Below are positions 27,402-36,145 of a DNA stretch of 64,000 bases, in pieces. The notes beneath the pieces are model-generated. The model was given only the letters and a program-made list of their open reading frames with translations. It was not told where the DNA came from and ran no database searches. How positions within the stretch are numbered: position 1 is the first letter of the stretch; each line of letters begins with the position of its first letter. The position numbers and the translations under genes are program-made. Where the stretch lies: the NCBI GenBank assembly GCA_963836005.1, contig CAWIHS010000006.1, forward strand, positions 496,001-560,000, given 5' to 3'. Source of the DNA: CAWIHS01 sp963836005 (GTDB taxonomy: Bacteria; Pseudomonadota; Gammaproteobacteria; GRL18).

Positions 27402-29327
27402 ATGCCAGGAACATTTGAAAATCCAGAAATCATCGAAGAATCAGTCGATATCCTGTTAATAGGTGGAGGCATGGGTGCCTGTGGAGCGGCTTATGAGCTG
27501 GGCCCATGGATTGAAGCATCCGGTGAAGACATAAAGGTCAAGCTGGTAGATAAAGCGGCGATGGACCGTTCAGGTGCGGTCGCACAGGGGCTGTCAGCGA
27601 TCAACACATACATTGGACCGGAGCAGGATCCAGCGGACTATGCGCGTATGGTGTCAAACGACCTGATGGGTATTACCCGCGACGATCTGGCCTATGATCT
27701 GGGCCGCCACGTGGACGATTCGGTTCACCTGTTTGAAGAATGGGGCCTGCCGATCTGGAAACAGCCCGGAGACGAAGGCAAGAGCCTGGCAGACGGTGGT
27801 AAGCCGGTCCGTTCAGGTAAATGGCAGATCATGATCAATGGAGAAAGCTACAAGTGGATAGTAGCAGAAGCGGCGAAGAAAGCGCTGGGCACAGAAAAGA
27901 TCCAGGAACGCGTGTTCATCGTTAAACTGGTGAATGACAAAAACGATCCCAAACGTATTGCGGGTGCAGTAGGTTTCTCTACCCGTGAAAACAAAATTCA
28001 CGTATACACCTTCAAGGCCTGTCTGCTGGTGTGTGGTGGCGCGGTGAATATTTTCCGTCCTCGTTCAGTGGGTGAAGGTACCGGTCGTGCCTGGTATCCA
28101 GTATGGAACTCAGGTTCTACCTATTCCATGGCGGCAGAAGCCGGCGCGGAACTGACGATGATGGAAAACCGCTTTGTGCCTGCACGTTTCAAAGACGGTT
28201 ACGGTCCTGTGGGTGCCTGGTTCCTGCTGTTCAAAGCAAAGGCGACCAACGCGTTTGGTGAAGTCTACATGGACACCAACAAAGAACTGCTGAATGACTA
28301 TCCTCCTTATGGTCAGGCGAAAGTACCAGCCTCGTGTCTGCGTAACCACCTGATGATGAAAGAGATGCGTGAAGGCCGCGGACCGATTTATATGGACACG
28401 GTCACCGCACTGGGTGCACTGGCAGAAACCATGACACCGAAGGAAATCAAGCATCTGGAAGCAGAAGCGTGGGAAGACTTCCTGGATATGTGTATTGGTC
28501 AGGCAGGCGTCTGGGCAGGTGAAAACATCGAGCCGGAAAAAACCAACTCTGAATTGATGCCGACCGAACCGTACCTGCTGGGTTCACACTCAGGCTGCTG
28601 CGGTATCTGGGTTTCCGGTCCTACGGACGTAGGTGCCCCGGACAGCTGGAACTGGGGCTACCGCTCCATGACCACCGTCAAAGGTCTGTTCACGGCAGCG
28701 GACGGTGTTGGCGCCTCGGGTCACAAGTTCTCATCCGGTTCTCATGCAGAAGGACGTTTAGCGGCGAAAGCCATGGTGCAGTATGTTCTGGATAACAAAG
28801 ACTGGACCCCTGAACTGGATACCTCGGTTGAAGAACTGACGTCTGATATTTATCAGCCAGTGCGTACCTATCTGGAGCATAAAGACTACACCACAGCGAT
28901 TGACGTAAACCCTAACTACATCACGCCTAAGATGCTGCAGTTCCGTCTGCAGAAGATGATGGATGAATACGTAGCGGGTGTTGCGACCATGTATCAGACC
29001 AACGGGAAGATGCTGGACGTGGCAGAACACAAGCTGGGCATGCTCAAGGAAGACTCAAAGAAGATGCGTGCAAAAGATCTGCATGAACTGCTCAGAGCGT
29101 GGGAAAACTACCACCGTATTCTGACGGCAGAAGCGCACATGAAACACATACAGTTCCGCGAAGAGTCCCGTTATCCTGGATTCTACTACCGCATGGACTT
29201 CAACATCGTGGATGAAGAGAACTGGAAATGTTTTGTTAACTCCACTTACGACAAGAAGACCCAGAGCTGGAACTGCTTCAAGGTCGATCACGTTGACATT
29301 GTTGACAAGTCAGTACTGCTGAAGTAA
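27402..29327 (+). CDS. aprA: Adenylylsulfate reductase alpha subunit AprA
   Basis: 641 residues, flavoprotein of the fumarate reductase/AprA family. The FAD-binding loop ILLIGGGMGACGAAYELG lies near residues 16-33, followed by DKAAMDRSGAVAQGLSAI. The AprA-typical region GSHSGCCGIWVSGPTD and the second FAD contact FTAADGVGASGHKFSSGSH are present. It carries the APS/sulfite site at the flavin. A 162-bp spacer separates it from aprB, and a strong terminator follows, so aprBA is a bicistronic unit. No aprM, qmo, sat or dsr genes are in the window. Confidence 0.96.
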   Translation: MPGTFENPEIIEESVDILLIGGGMGACGAAYELGPWIEASGEDIKVKLVDKAAMDRSGAVAQGLSAINTYIGPEQDPADYARMVSNDLMGITRDDLAYDLGRHVDDSVHLFEEWGLPIWKQPGDEGKSLADGGKPVRSGKWQIMINGESYKWIVAEAAKKALGTEKIQERVFIVKLVNDKNDPKRIAGAVGFSTRENKIHVYTFKACLLVCGGAVNIFRPRSVGEGTGRAWYPVWNSGSTYSMAAEAGAELTMMENRFVPARFKDGYGPVGAWFLLFKAKATNAFGEVYMDTNKELLNDYPPYGQAKVPASCLRNHLMMKEMREGRGPIYMDTVTALGALAETMTPKEIKHLEAEAWEDFLDMCIGQAGVWAGENIEPEKTNSELMPTEPYLLGSHSGCCGIWVSGPTDVGAPDSWNWGYRSMTTVKGLFTAADGVGASGHKFSSGSHAEGRLAAKAMVQYVLDNKDWTPELDTSVEELTSDIYQPVRTYLEHKDYTTAIDVNPNYITPKMLQFRLQKMMDEYVAGVATMYQTNGKMLDVAEHKLGMLKEDSKKMRAKDLHELLRAWENYHRILTAEAHMKHIQFREESRYPGFYYRMDFNIVDEENWKCFVNSTYDKKTQSWNCFKVDHVDIVDKSVLLK

Positions 29328-29382
29328 GCGGCTGGTGTTATCGTCCCGGGCTGCGGCCGCGGGGACGCTGACAGCATGACGT

Positions 29383-29424
29383 AAAAAAGCCCGCAATCCG
29401 GATGGTTTGCGGGCTTTTTATTTT
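29383..29424 (+). terminator. Rho-independent terminator of aprBA
   Basis: AAAAAGCCCGCAA, a short loop, then TTGCGGGCTTTTTATTTT: a GC-rich stem flanked by A and T tracts, about 55 bp after the aprA stop codon. The A-tract would also make it work for the minus strand gene at 29499-29693. Confidence 0.92.
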
Positions 29425-29498
29425 AAGCTGAAATAACTCAGATGAATCGCAAAAGGTTTAGCTGAGGTATTCAGCGTTCATCAAAGTATGATGAAAAA

Positions 29499-29693
29499 TC
29501 AGCTGTTGGCAAAGATTTTGTCGATGGCTTGCATTCCTTCATCAACGATTTCCTGCAGATCTTCAGGGCTGTCGTCCTCCGCACATACGAGTGTGGTGTA
29601 GGCAGCTAATGACTTAAGCGCACAGGCTATTTTTGCAACATCTTCAGCATCAAGTTCAACACCTTCCCTTAATTTCCAGTCTTCTTTACTCAT
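29499..29693 (-). CDS. Small acidic hypothetical protein (64 aa)
   Basis: 64 residues, predicted all helical: MSKEDWKLREGVELDAEDVA then a Lys-Ser-Leu-Ala helix and an acidic C-terminus. AGAGGGTAAC precedes the start on the minus strand. No family recognised. Coding is supported by the ribosome site, the length-filling ORF and the shared terminator toward aprA. Function unknown. Confidence 0.65.
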   Translation of the reverse strand: MSKEDWKLREGVELDAEDVAKIACALKSLAAYTTLVCAEDDSPEDLQEIVDEGMQAIDKIFANS

Positions 29694-29907
29694 GTTACCC
29701 TCTTAATGTTTATATTATTGGAGGAAAATCTAATCTAGAGTCACTCAATGTTTAAGCAGGATAACTCAGTTAAATCACAGTAGATTAATTTAATATAAAT
29801 GATTTTTAGCAAATTGCAATGAGTTAATGCGAAAGCAGGCTCAAGCCTGGAAAAAACAGTGACCATCCAGGGTGTATCAACCATGTGCTGAAGGACGCTT
29901 TTTATAG

Positions 29908-29940
29908 CCAGTGTGCATGTGCTTTTTAGATGCACACTGG
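29908..29940. other. Perfect 11-bp hairpin in long intergenic region
   Basis: CCAGTGTGCAT and its exact complement ATGCACACTGG separated by an 11-nt loop. It lacks a T tract, so a simple terminator is unlikely; it may be a protein-binding dyad or an RNA structure. The 540-bp region 29694-30234 otherwise contains only AT-rich sequence and one very short ORF. Confidence 0.4.
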
Positions 29941-30092
29941 TGCCACAGTGATGTGCTAACTTTTTTAATCATGACAAGTGATTGTAAATGCAATAAAAAA
30001 TTCCACTATTTTTTATGCGTTGCATAATATAGTCAGCATGGATAGAAACTGGCAATGGATTCTTTTGAGTTCAGCGTTAAAGAGAGGGATTT

Positions 30093-30179
30093 ATGAGTAA
30101 CAGATTAAGCCGGGAAGGAGTCCTGCCGTCAGCAAACTGCCTGCTATATCAATCCTTTGAACTGCTGAATTTAGGTTGA
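30093..30179 (+). CDS. Possible 28-codon small ORF
   Basis: ATG at 30093 preceded by GAGAGGG at optimal spacing, ending TGA at 30179. The product (MSNRLSREGVLPSANCLL and ten more residues) has no recognised similarity. It precedes the S24-like gene by 55 bp and could be a leader peptide or chance. Confidence 0.22.
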   Translation: MSNRLSREGVLPSANCLLYQSFELLNLG

Positions 30180-30234
30180 AGGACGTACCCAATTGATCTA
30201 TGATTAACAGCCTATATTACAGAGCGAGAGTGTA

Positions 30235-30579
30235 ATGGCGGATAAACCACTACAAAGTAAAATTCCTCCCCTGGAAAGCAGTTGCAGTGCCAGGGAAATA
30301 TTTGCCCTGCGGGCACTGGGTGACAGCATGATCCCCGAGTTTGAACATGGCACGGTCATTATTGTTGATCCTGAAGCTGTGGTCAAAGATGGCTCTTATG
30401 TTATTGCGCAGATTGATGGAGAATATATTTTTCGACAGCTGATCATAAAAGCAGAAAAATATTACCTGCAGCCGCTCAATGATATTTACGAAACAATTGA
30501 AATCAGCGGTTTGAAGGATCTTGAGGGCGTAGTAATACAGGCGGGAAACAGACGTAAAGAGATGAAAAAATATAATTGA
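30235..30579 (+). CDS. Stand-alone S24/LexA-like C-terminal domain protein
   Basis: 114 residues. Contains the S24 serine motif LGDSMIPEF (Ser31) and the following GTVIIVDPEAVVKDGSYVIAQIDGEYIFRQL block, but the residue aligning with the catalytic Lys of LexA is Arg67. It has no N-terminal helix-turn-helix, so it is not a repressor of the LexA type. It lies upstream of the membrane protein and mpl genes in the same direction. Possibly a non-proteolytic regulator. Active-site loss is read from the motif alone. Confidence 0.72.
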   Translation: MADKPLQSKIPPLESSCSAREIFALRALGDSMIPEFEHGTVIIVDPEAVVKDGSYVIAQIDGEYIFRQLIIKAEKYYLQPLNDIYETIEISGLKDLEGVVIQAGNRRKEMKKYN

Positions 30580-30603
30580 TAATGTATGTTATCAAGGAAA
30601 TGT

Positions 30604-31113
30604 ATGAGCGTTTTATTCAGGCTGTTTTGGGAAATTTGCATTTTTAAAAAGGGACCCGAGGATGTTCCAGTTTCTCAATCCTTATTATTCATTCTCTTAA
30701 CTTTTAATCTAATCCTTGAATTATCGCTGGGCTTATCGATCTATCCCTTCCTGCAGTCTCTGTTACTTTCGCTGATATCTTTTATAACATTGCTGGTGTT
30801 ATCCTACTTCTGGCTGTTATTGCATAAGCATAGTTCCCGTTTACTGCAGACATTGACAGCATTTATCGGGGTTAATTTATTAACCAATGTGTTACTTTTT
30901 TTACCGCTAACCTTAAGCTGGCGTTCAGGCATGCTAACCGACAACAGTTTTGCTTTTATCAATCTGGCGGCCCTGATATGGATTTTATCCATTTATGCGC
31001 ATATTTATCGTCATGCTTTGTCGGTGTCTTTTTTTCTTGGATTAGCTCTGGCGCTGACATATTTTATCAGTTTCAGTGCTTTTTCAGAGCTTGTTGTTGC
31101 AGGAGCAAAATAG
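30604..31113 (+). CDS. Hypothetical polytopic membrane protein
   Basis: About 169 residues starting at the ATG at 30604, which has AAGGA 6 bp upstream; an earlier ATG at 30586 is possible. Five hydrophobic helices fill almost the entire length (SLLFILLTFNLILELSLGLS; SLLLSLISFITLLVLSYFWL and others). No family assigned, though the layout resembles Yip1-like proteins. Ends 1 bp before mpl, so it is in the same transcript. Confidence 0.7.
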   Translation: MSVLFRLFWEICIFKKGPEDVPVSQSLLFILLTFNLILELSLGLSIYPFLQSLLLSLISFITLLVLSYFWLLLHKHSSRLLQTLTAFIGVNLLTNVLLFLPLTLSWRSGMLTDNSFAFINLAALIWILSIYAHIYRHALSVSFFLGLALALTYFISFSAFSELVVAGAK

Positions 31114-31114
31114 T

Positions 31115-32506
31115 ATGCATGTGCATATTTTAGGGATTTGCGGAACCTTTATGGGAGGGATTGCTTTATTAGCCCGGGCGAATGGCCACCAGGTTACAGG
31201 TCAGGATGCTAATGTTTATCCGCCCATGAGTACTCAGCTGCAGGAACAGGGTATTGAATTGCTGCCGGGATTTGATGCGCAAGCTGTACAGCGCATAAAT
31301 CCGGACATGGTTGTGATAGGAAATGCTTTATCCCGTGGTAATCCTGCGGTTGAATATGTACTGGAGCAAAACATCCCCTATACTTCAGGAGCACAGTGGC
31401 TGGCAGAAAATATTCTGCGACAGCGCTGGGTACTGGCTGTCGCCGGTACGCACGGAAAAACCACTACCAGCAGTATGCTTGCCTGGATCCTGGAATATGC
31501 AGGATTGAAACCTGGTTTTCTGATTGGCGGAGTTCCTGAAAATTTTTCTGTCTCCGCACGAAATGGTGAATTACCATTTTTTGTCGTTGAGGCAGATGAG
31601 TATGATACCGCTTTTTTTGATAAACGGTCAAAATTTGTGCACTATCATCCCAGAACGGTTATTCTAAATAATCTTGAATTTGATCACGCAGATATTTTTG
31701 AAGATCTTTTGGCTATCAAGAAACAGTTTCATCATTTGATCCGCACCGTGCCAGGCAACGGTTTATTGATTTACCCTGACTCAGACAAAGCCCTGAATGA
31801 GGTTCTTGATATGGGCTGCTGGAGTCAAAGAGAATTATTGTCGGCTAATGATCCGCTGTCTGGATGGTCTGTGAAGGTGCTGAAAAATGAACACCATTGT
31901 AGTGACGGATCAATATTTGAAGTATTCTGGAAAGGCGAATCTCAGGGTGTTGTTCACTGGGATTTGATCGGTCAGCATAATGTCAGTAATGGCGTTTTAG
32001 CCATAGCTGCAGCCCGACATGCAGGCGTACCGGTTAAGCATGCCATTGATGCTCTGAAGGAGTTTCAAAATGTCAAACGACGCATGGAAATACGGGGCGT
32101 TAAAGGGGGAATTACAGTCTATGATGATTTTGCTCATCATCCAACAGCAATAGCGACAACGATTGATGGTTTGCGCAGCAAAGTGGGGCAGGAAAGAATC
32201 ATTGCTATCCTGGAACCCCGTTCAAATACCATGAAGATGCAGGTTCATAATGAAACATTACCTGCTTCACTCGAGCAGGCTGACCTGGTGAAGTTTTATT
32301 TTGCTGATGATGGAACAGCATCCAGTGCCGATAAATTTGACAATACCATGGCGTTATTAGGTGACAAAGCTCAGGGCTATACTAGTATTGAAGTGTTGAT
32401 AAATGATATTCTCTCAGAAGCAGGGCGGAACGATCATCTGTTAATCATGAGTAATGGCGGATTTGAAGGCATTCACGAAAAAATATTAGATCAGATTAAT
32501 GACTGA
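31115..32506 (+). CDS. mpl: UDP-MurNAc:L-Ala-D-Glu-meso-Dap ligase Mpl
   Basis: 463 residues from ATG 31115 (AGGAG at 31101-31105), near the 457 of E. coli. N-terminal Rossmann part MHVHILGICGTFMGG, ATP loop VAGTHGKTTTSSML, EADEYDTAFFDKRSKF and HHPTAIATTIDGL are Mur-ligase motifs specific to Mpl. It reattaches recovered murein tripeptide to UDP-MurNAc in peptidoglycan recycling; AnmK, another recycling enzyme, is encoded at 44 kb. Overlaps ubiX by 8 bp. Confidence 0.95.
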   Translation: MHVHILGICGTFMGGIALLARANGHQVTGQDANVYPPMSTQLQEQGIELLPGFDAQAVQRINPDMVVIGNALSRGNPAVEYVLEQNIPYTSGAQWLAENILRQRWVLAVAGTHGKTTTSSMLAWILEYAGLKPGFLIGGVPENFSVSARNGELPFFVVEADEYDTAFFDKRSKFVHYHPRTVILNNLEFDHADIFEDLLAIKKQFHHLIRTVPGNGLLIYPDSDKALNEVLDMGCWSQRELLSANDPLSGWSVKVLKNEHHCSDGSIFEVFWKGESQGVVHWDLIGQHNVSNGVLAIAAARHAGVPVKHAIDALKEFQNVKRRMEIRGVKGGITVYDDFAHHPTAIATTIDGLRSKVGQERIIAILEPRSNTMKMQVHNETLPASLEQADLVKFYFADDGTASSADKFDNTMALLGDKAQGYTSIEVLINDILSEAGRNDHLLIMSNGGFEGIHEKILDQIND

Positions 32507-33113
32507 AAAAGTAATCACTGTTGCGGTTACCGGGGCATCGGGCGCACCCTATGCAATGCAATTGCTGAATTCACTATTGGCAGCGCAATGTAAAGTATAT
32601 TTATTGATTTCATCCGCAGCCAGAGTTGTTATCGAAACAGAGCTGGGGCTTGACCTGCCAGATAAAGATACTCACCTGGGTGCTTTTTTTTGCGATTATT
32701 TTTCTGTATCAGACAGGCTGTTGCAAGTGTTTGCAAAGGATGACTGGATGGCTCCCGTAGCCAGTGGTTCTAATCCTGCAGATCATATGGTGGTTTGCCC
32801 CTGTTCCATGGGAAGTCTTTCCGCCATAGCCCATGGGAACAGCAATTCCCTCATTGAACGTGCTGCCGATGTGATGCTGAAAGAAAAGCGCTCATTGATC
32901 CTGGTTACAAGAGAGATGCCCTTATCTTCGATTCATCTTGAAAATATGCTAAAACTGAGTCAGATGGGAGTGACTATTATGCCTGCTTCCCCGGGTTTTT
33001 ATCACCGCCCTGAAAATGTTAATGCATTGGTTGATTTTGTGGTGGCCAGGATACTGGATCATTTGCGGATTCCGCATACCCTGTCGTCTCGCTGGGGAAT
33101 ATCTGCAAACTGA
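32499..33113 (+). CDS. ubiX: Flavin prenyltransferase UbiX
   Basis: 204 residues. FMN-binding N-terminus VTGASGAPYAMQLL, the CPCSMGSLSAIAHG segment, ERAADVMLKEKRSLILVTRE and MPASPGFYHRPE are all UbiX signatures. It makes prenylated FMN for UbiD, the ubiquinone-pathway decarboxylase. The mpl-ubiX arrangement is common in gammaproteobacteria. Confidence 0.95.
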   Translation: MTEKVITVAVTGASGAPYAMQLLNSLLAAQCKVYLLISSAARVVIETELGLDLPDKDTHLGAFFCDYFSVSDRLLQVFAKDDWMAPVASGSNPADHMVVCPCSMGSLSAIAHGNSNSLIERAADVMLKEKRSLILVTREMPLSSIHLENMLKLSQMGVTIMPASPGFYHRPENVNALVDFVVARILDHLRIPHTLSSRWGISAN

Positions 33114-33134
33114 TTTGACTGGACGGTAAATGAA

Positions 33135-33764
33135 ATGTTGGAGCAGCAGCTGATGAATAAACCCAGGGTAATTAAACAATTACCACTGTTTCCCTTAAAG
33201 GCAGTCTTATTTCCTCATGGCCCACTGTCGCTCAAGGTCTTCGAACCTCGCTATCTTGATATGTTAAGCGAGTGTGAAAAGACCGATTGTGGTTTTGGTG
33301 TCTTTATGATCCATGAAGGAGAAGAAACGGGTCAGGCTCCTGTTGTTTATTCTGTGGGCACCCTGGTTAAAGTGAGTTACTGGGAAAAACGTCCAGATGG
33401 TTTATTGGGTATTACACTCAGAGGTGAGCAGAAAATCAGGATTGTGGATAGATGGGTACAGGCTAACCAGCTTTCAGTTGCAGACGTAGAAGTTTTACCT
33501 CAGGAAGTGAGCGAAGAATTGCCCGAGCAATATCTTCCCCTGGCCGCGATATTGAACGATATTATCAGTGAACTGCAACACCCCTATATTACTCTGGAAA
33601 AAAAATACAACGATGCGCTTTGGGTGGGTTCTCGTCTGAGTGAGCTGCTGCCTTTATCTCTTAATACCAAACAGCAATTACTTGAACTGCAGGAGCCGAT
33701 GAGCCGTCTGGCAATGCTGTATGACGAAATGCTCAACCAGGGATTGTTGTCTGAGTCACCGTAA
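33135..33764 (+). CDS. LON substrate-binding-domain protein
   Basis: 209 residues (203 from the second ATG at 33153). Matches the LON N-terminal domain: LPLFPLKAVLFPHGPLSLKVFEPRYLDM followed by FGVFMI and IVDRW; no ATPase or protease domain. Such proteins are widespread and poorly characterised. Its 3' end overlaps the convergent DedA gene by 32 bp, so stop codons and transcripts interleave. Confidence 0.85.
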   Translation: MLEQQLMNKPRVIKQLPLFPLKAVLFPHGPLSLKVFEPRYLDMLSECEKTDCGFGVFMIHEGEETGQAPVVYSVGTLVKVSYWEKRPDGLLGITLRGEQKIRIVDRWVQANQLSVADVEVLPQEVSEELPEQYLPLAAILNDIISELQHPYITLEKKYNDALWVGSRLSELLPLSLNTKQQLLELQEPMSRLAMLYDEMLNQGLLSESP

Positions 33765-34422
33765 GTGAAAGCACTGCTGCGAGCAACAAGGCAACATAAA
33801 ATAACGGCCTGTTAATCTGCCTGGACTTTTTTATCAGTATCAGCGCAAGCACTACCATTCCTGTAATTATACTCAGGGACATCATATCCAACTGAATATA
33901 CTTATCTATCCGATGGTATATCTCACCGAAAAATACCCCGGGTAGAATATAAGCCGGTGCCCAGATCAGTGCAGAAAAGAAATTAACCACAAAAAACAAC
34001 TTTCCCGACATTCCCATCATTCCGGCAATACTGGGGATAACTGCACGAATAGGTCCGACAAACCGTCCCAGAATAACGCTGTAGGCTCCATAGCGGGAAA
34101 AAAAAGCCTCACCCCGGGCGAAGCTTTCACGATGTTTGGCATACAGGCGTGAAGCAACCAGAGGTTTATGCAGATAAACACCGATCCAGAAACTGAGATT
34201 ATCCCCCAGCACGGCTCCGGCAAAGGCCCAGAATAGCGTCGGCCATAACTCAAGATACCCGGCTGAAATTAATCCGCCAATGGCCATCAGAGCTACGGAG
34301 CCGGGGAATAAAAAGCCTACCAGCAGCAATGATTCAAGAAAGGTGATCAAAAAAACAATCAGACCTGAATATTCGCTCTGCCTGATCAGTTCTGAGTAAT
34401 CTATGTTAAATAAAGCGTCCAT
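33733..34422 (-). CDS. DedA/SNARE-associated family membrane protein
   Basis: 229 residues with about five to six hydrophobic helices. The core motif FLFPGSVALMAIGG with GDNLSFWIGVYLHKP and GRFVGPIRAVIPSIAGMMGM is diagnostic for DedA. DedA proteins are linked to undecaprenyl-phosphate or phospholipid flipping and proton-motive-force maintenance. Lies 7 bp downstream of the ABC permease gene, so it probably shares its transcript. Confidence 0.92.
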   Translation of the reverse strand: MDALFNIDYSELIRQSEYSGLIVFLITFLESLLLVGFLFPGSVALMAIGGLISAGYLELWPTLFWAFAGAVLGDNLSFWIGVYLHKPLVASRLYAKHRESFARGEAFFSRYGAYSVILGRFVGPIRAVIPSIAGMMGMSGKLFFVVNFFSALIWAPAYILPGVFFGEIYHRIDKYIQLDMMSLSIITGMVVLALILIKKSRQINRPLFYVALLLAAVLSLTVTQTTIPG

Positions 34423-34429
34423 AAACAGA

Positions 34430-35203
34430 TTATTTTTTGATTCCGATGCCCTTGTGTAAAAGCCATAAGCTGTACAGGGTCAGGAAAAGAATAAACATCA
34501 GGATGATGCCAAGTGCTGTCATCAGTCGGGTATCAGAAATACCCAATATGCCATGACGAAAAGCCCCCACCATATACAATATCGGGTTCACCAGGGAAAC
34601 TTTTTGCCAGAAATCAGGCAGCATTTCGATGGAATAAAATACACCTCCCAGATAGGTCATGGGGGTTAAAATGAAGGTGGGTACAATGGAAATATCGTCA
34701 AAACTTTTAGCATACACTGCATTAATAAAGCCTGCCAGAGAAAATAATACCGAGGTTAGTAAAGCTACCAGCAGGGTCAGCAGCAGATTATCAATGTATA
34801 GTTTAGTAAAAAACAGTGATACCAGGGTAACTACCAGACCTACCACCAGTCCCCTGGCAACACCTCCTGAGACAAATCCAGCCAGAATGGTGAAATTTGA
34901 AACAGGTGAAATCAATAATTCTTCAATATGGTGATGAAACTTGGTGCTGTAAAATGATGACACAACATTGGCATAGGAATTGGTAATGATTGCCATGAGG
35001 ATTAATCCGGGGACGATATAATCTATATAACTGTAACCGTGAATATCATTTAATTGAGAGCCTATTAGTTCACCGAAAATTACAAAATAAAGTCCCATGG
35101 TAATGGCGGGCGGTAAAATCGTTTGCAGCCAGATGCGGGAGAATCGCAAAATTTCCTTAATAACGAGGGTTTTGTAGGCAATAAGGTTGGCTGATAAATG
35201 CAT
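34430..35203 (-). CDS. ABC-2 type transporter permease
   Basis: 257 residues with six hydrophobic helices. Typical ABC-2 features: SYIDYIVPGLILMAIITNSY, a HHIEELLISPVS cytoplasmic loop and the PMTYLGGVFYSIEMLPDFW motif. Pairs with the ATPase gene one base upstream. Substrate unknown (drug, polysaccharide or lipid exporters share this layout; similarity to E. coli YadH). Confidence 0.9.
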   Translation of the reverse strand: MHLSANLIAYKTLVIKEILRFSRIWLQTILPPAITMGLYFVIFGELIGSQLNDIHGYSYIDYIVPGLILMAIITNSYANVVSSFYSTKFHHHIEELLISPVSNFTILAGFVSGGVARGLVVGLVVTLVSLFFTKLYIDNLLLTLLVALLTSVLFSLAGFINAVYAKSFDDISIVPTFILTPMTYLGGVFYSIEMLPDFWQKVSLVNPILYMVGAFRHGILGISDTRLMTALGIILMFILFLTLYSLWLLHKGIGIKK

Positions 35204-35204
35204 A

Positions 35205-36134
35205 TTAATTTATCGAGAAGGGGGTGTTGTTTTGCACCAGATACAGAAACAGCTGCTCAAGCCGATTGCTTTTATTTCGCATGCTAAGTACTTCGATTCC
35301 ATTCCGGGATAATAGCTCGAATAATTGATTAAGTCCCTGGTCTTTTCTGATTTCGACTTCAAGCGTTTGCTCGTCAATCAGATGCATGGAATATGCTGAC
35401 AGATCAGTAATACTGGTGACAGGCGTTTTCAGATTCAGGATCAGGCATTCACTGCCCAATTCGTCCAGGAATTCTTTTTTGGGACAATTTTTAATAATTT
35501 GACCTTTATTGATAATAGCAATATGCTCACAGAGCTGTTCCGCTTCTTCAAGATAATGAGTGGTCAATATGATAGTTGTGCCTTGCTGGTTAATCTCCCT
35601 GAGGAAGTCCCACAGGGTTCGTCTGATTTCAATGTCGACACCCGCAGTAGGTTCATCAAGAATTAGCATGTCAGGATTATGCATCAGGGCGCGAGCGATC
35701 ATTAATCTGCGTTTCATGCCGCCAGATAGCTCTCTGGCCATGTCCCTGCGCCTGTCCCAAAGGTCAAAATATTTCAGATGCTGTTCAGCCCGCTGAAACG
35801 CTTCTTTACGTTCAACACCGTAATAGCCAGCCTGATTTACGAGGATTTCTTCCAGAGGCTCAAAGACATTAAAGTTAAATTCCTGAGGAACGATGCCAAG
35901 ACGGCATTTGGCCTGAGCTGGTTCGAGGTTAATATCATGATCGAATATACGTACAGAACCTGATGATTTATTGATCAGCGAACAAATAATACCAATAGCC
36001 GTTGATTTCCCTGCTCCGTTGGGGCCTAACAGGGCCAGAAATTCGCCTTGCCTGACCTGCAGGGATATTCCTTTCAGGGCGGTAAAACCATTTTTATAGG
36101 TTTTTTTCAGGTTTTTTATTTCCAGGGCGTTCAT
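35205..36134 (-). CDS. ABC transporter ATPase
   Basis: About 309 residues from the ATG at 36134. Walker A GPNGAGKSTA, Q-loop, signature ELSGGMKRRLMIARAL, Walker B MLILDEPTAGVD, and H-loop TTHYLEEAE, then a 90-residue C-terminal extension as in YadG/CcmA-like exporters. Forms a half-transporter with the adjacent ABC-2 permease. It begins 11 bp after hemL, so read-through from hemL is likely. Confidence 0.92.
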   Translation of the reverse strand: MNALEIKNLKKTYKNGFTALKGISLQVRQGEFLALLGPNGAGKSTAIGIICSLINKSSGSVRIFDHDINLEPAQAKCRLGIVPQEFNFNVFEPLEEILVNQAGYYGVERKEAFQRAEQHLKYFDLWDRRRDMARELSGGMKRRLMIARALMHNPDMLILDEPTAGVDIEIRRTLWDFLREINQQGTTIILTTHYLEEAEQLCEHIAIINKGQIIKNCPKKEFLDELGSECLILNLKTPVTSITDLSAYSMHLIDEQTLEVEIRKDQGLNQLFELLSRNGIEVLSMRNKSNRLEQLFLYLVQNNTPFSIN

Positions 36135-36145
36135 ATATTGCAAGC

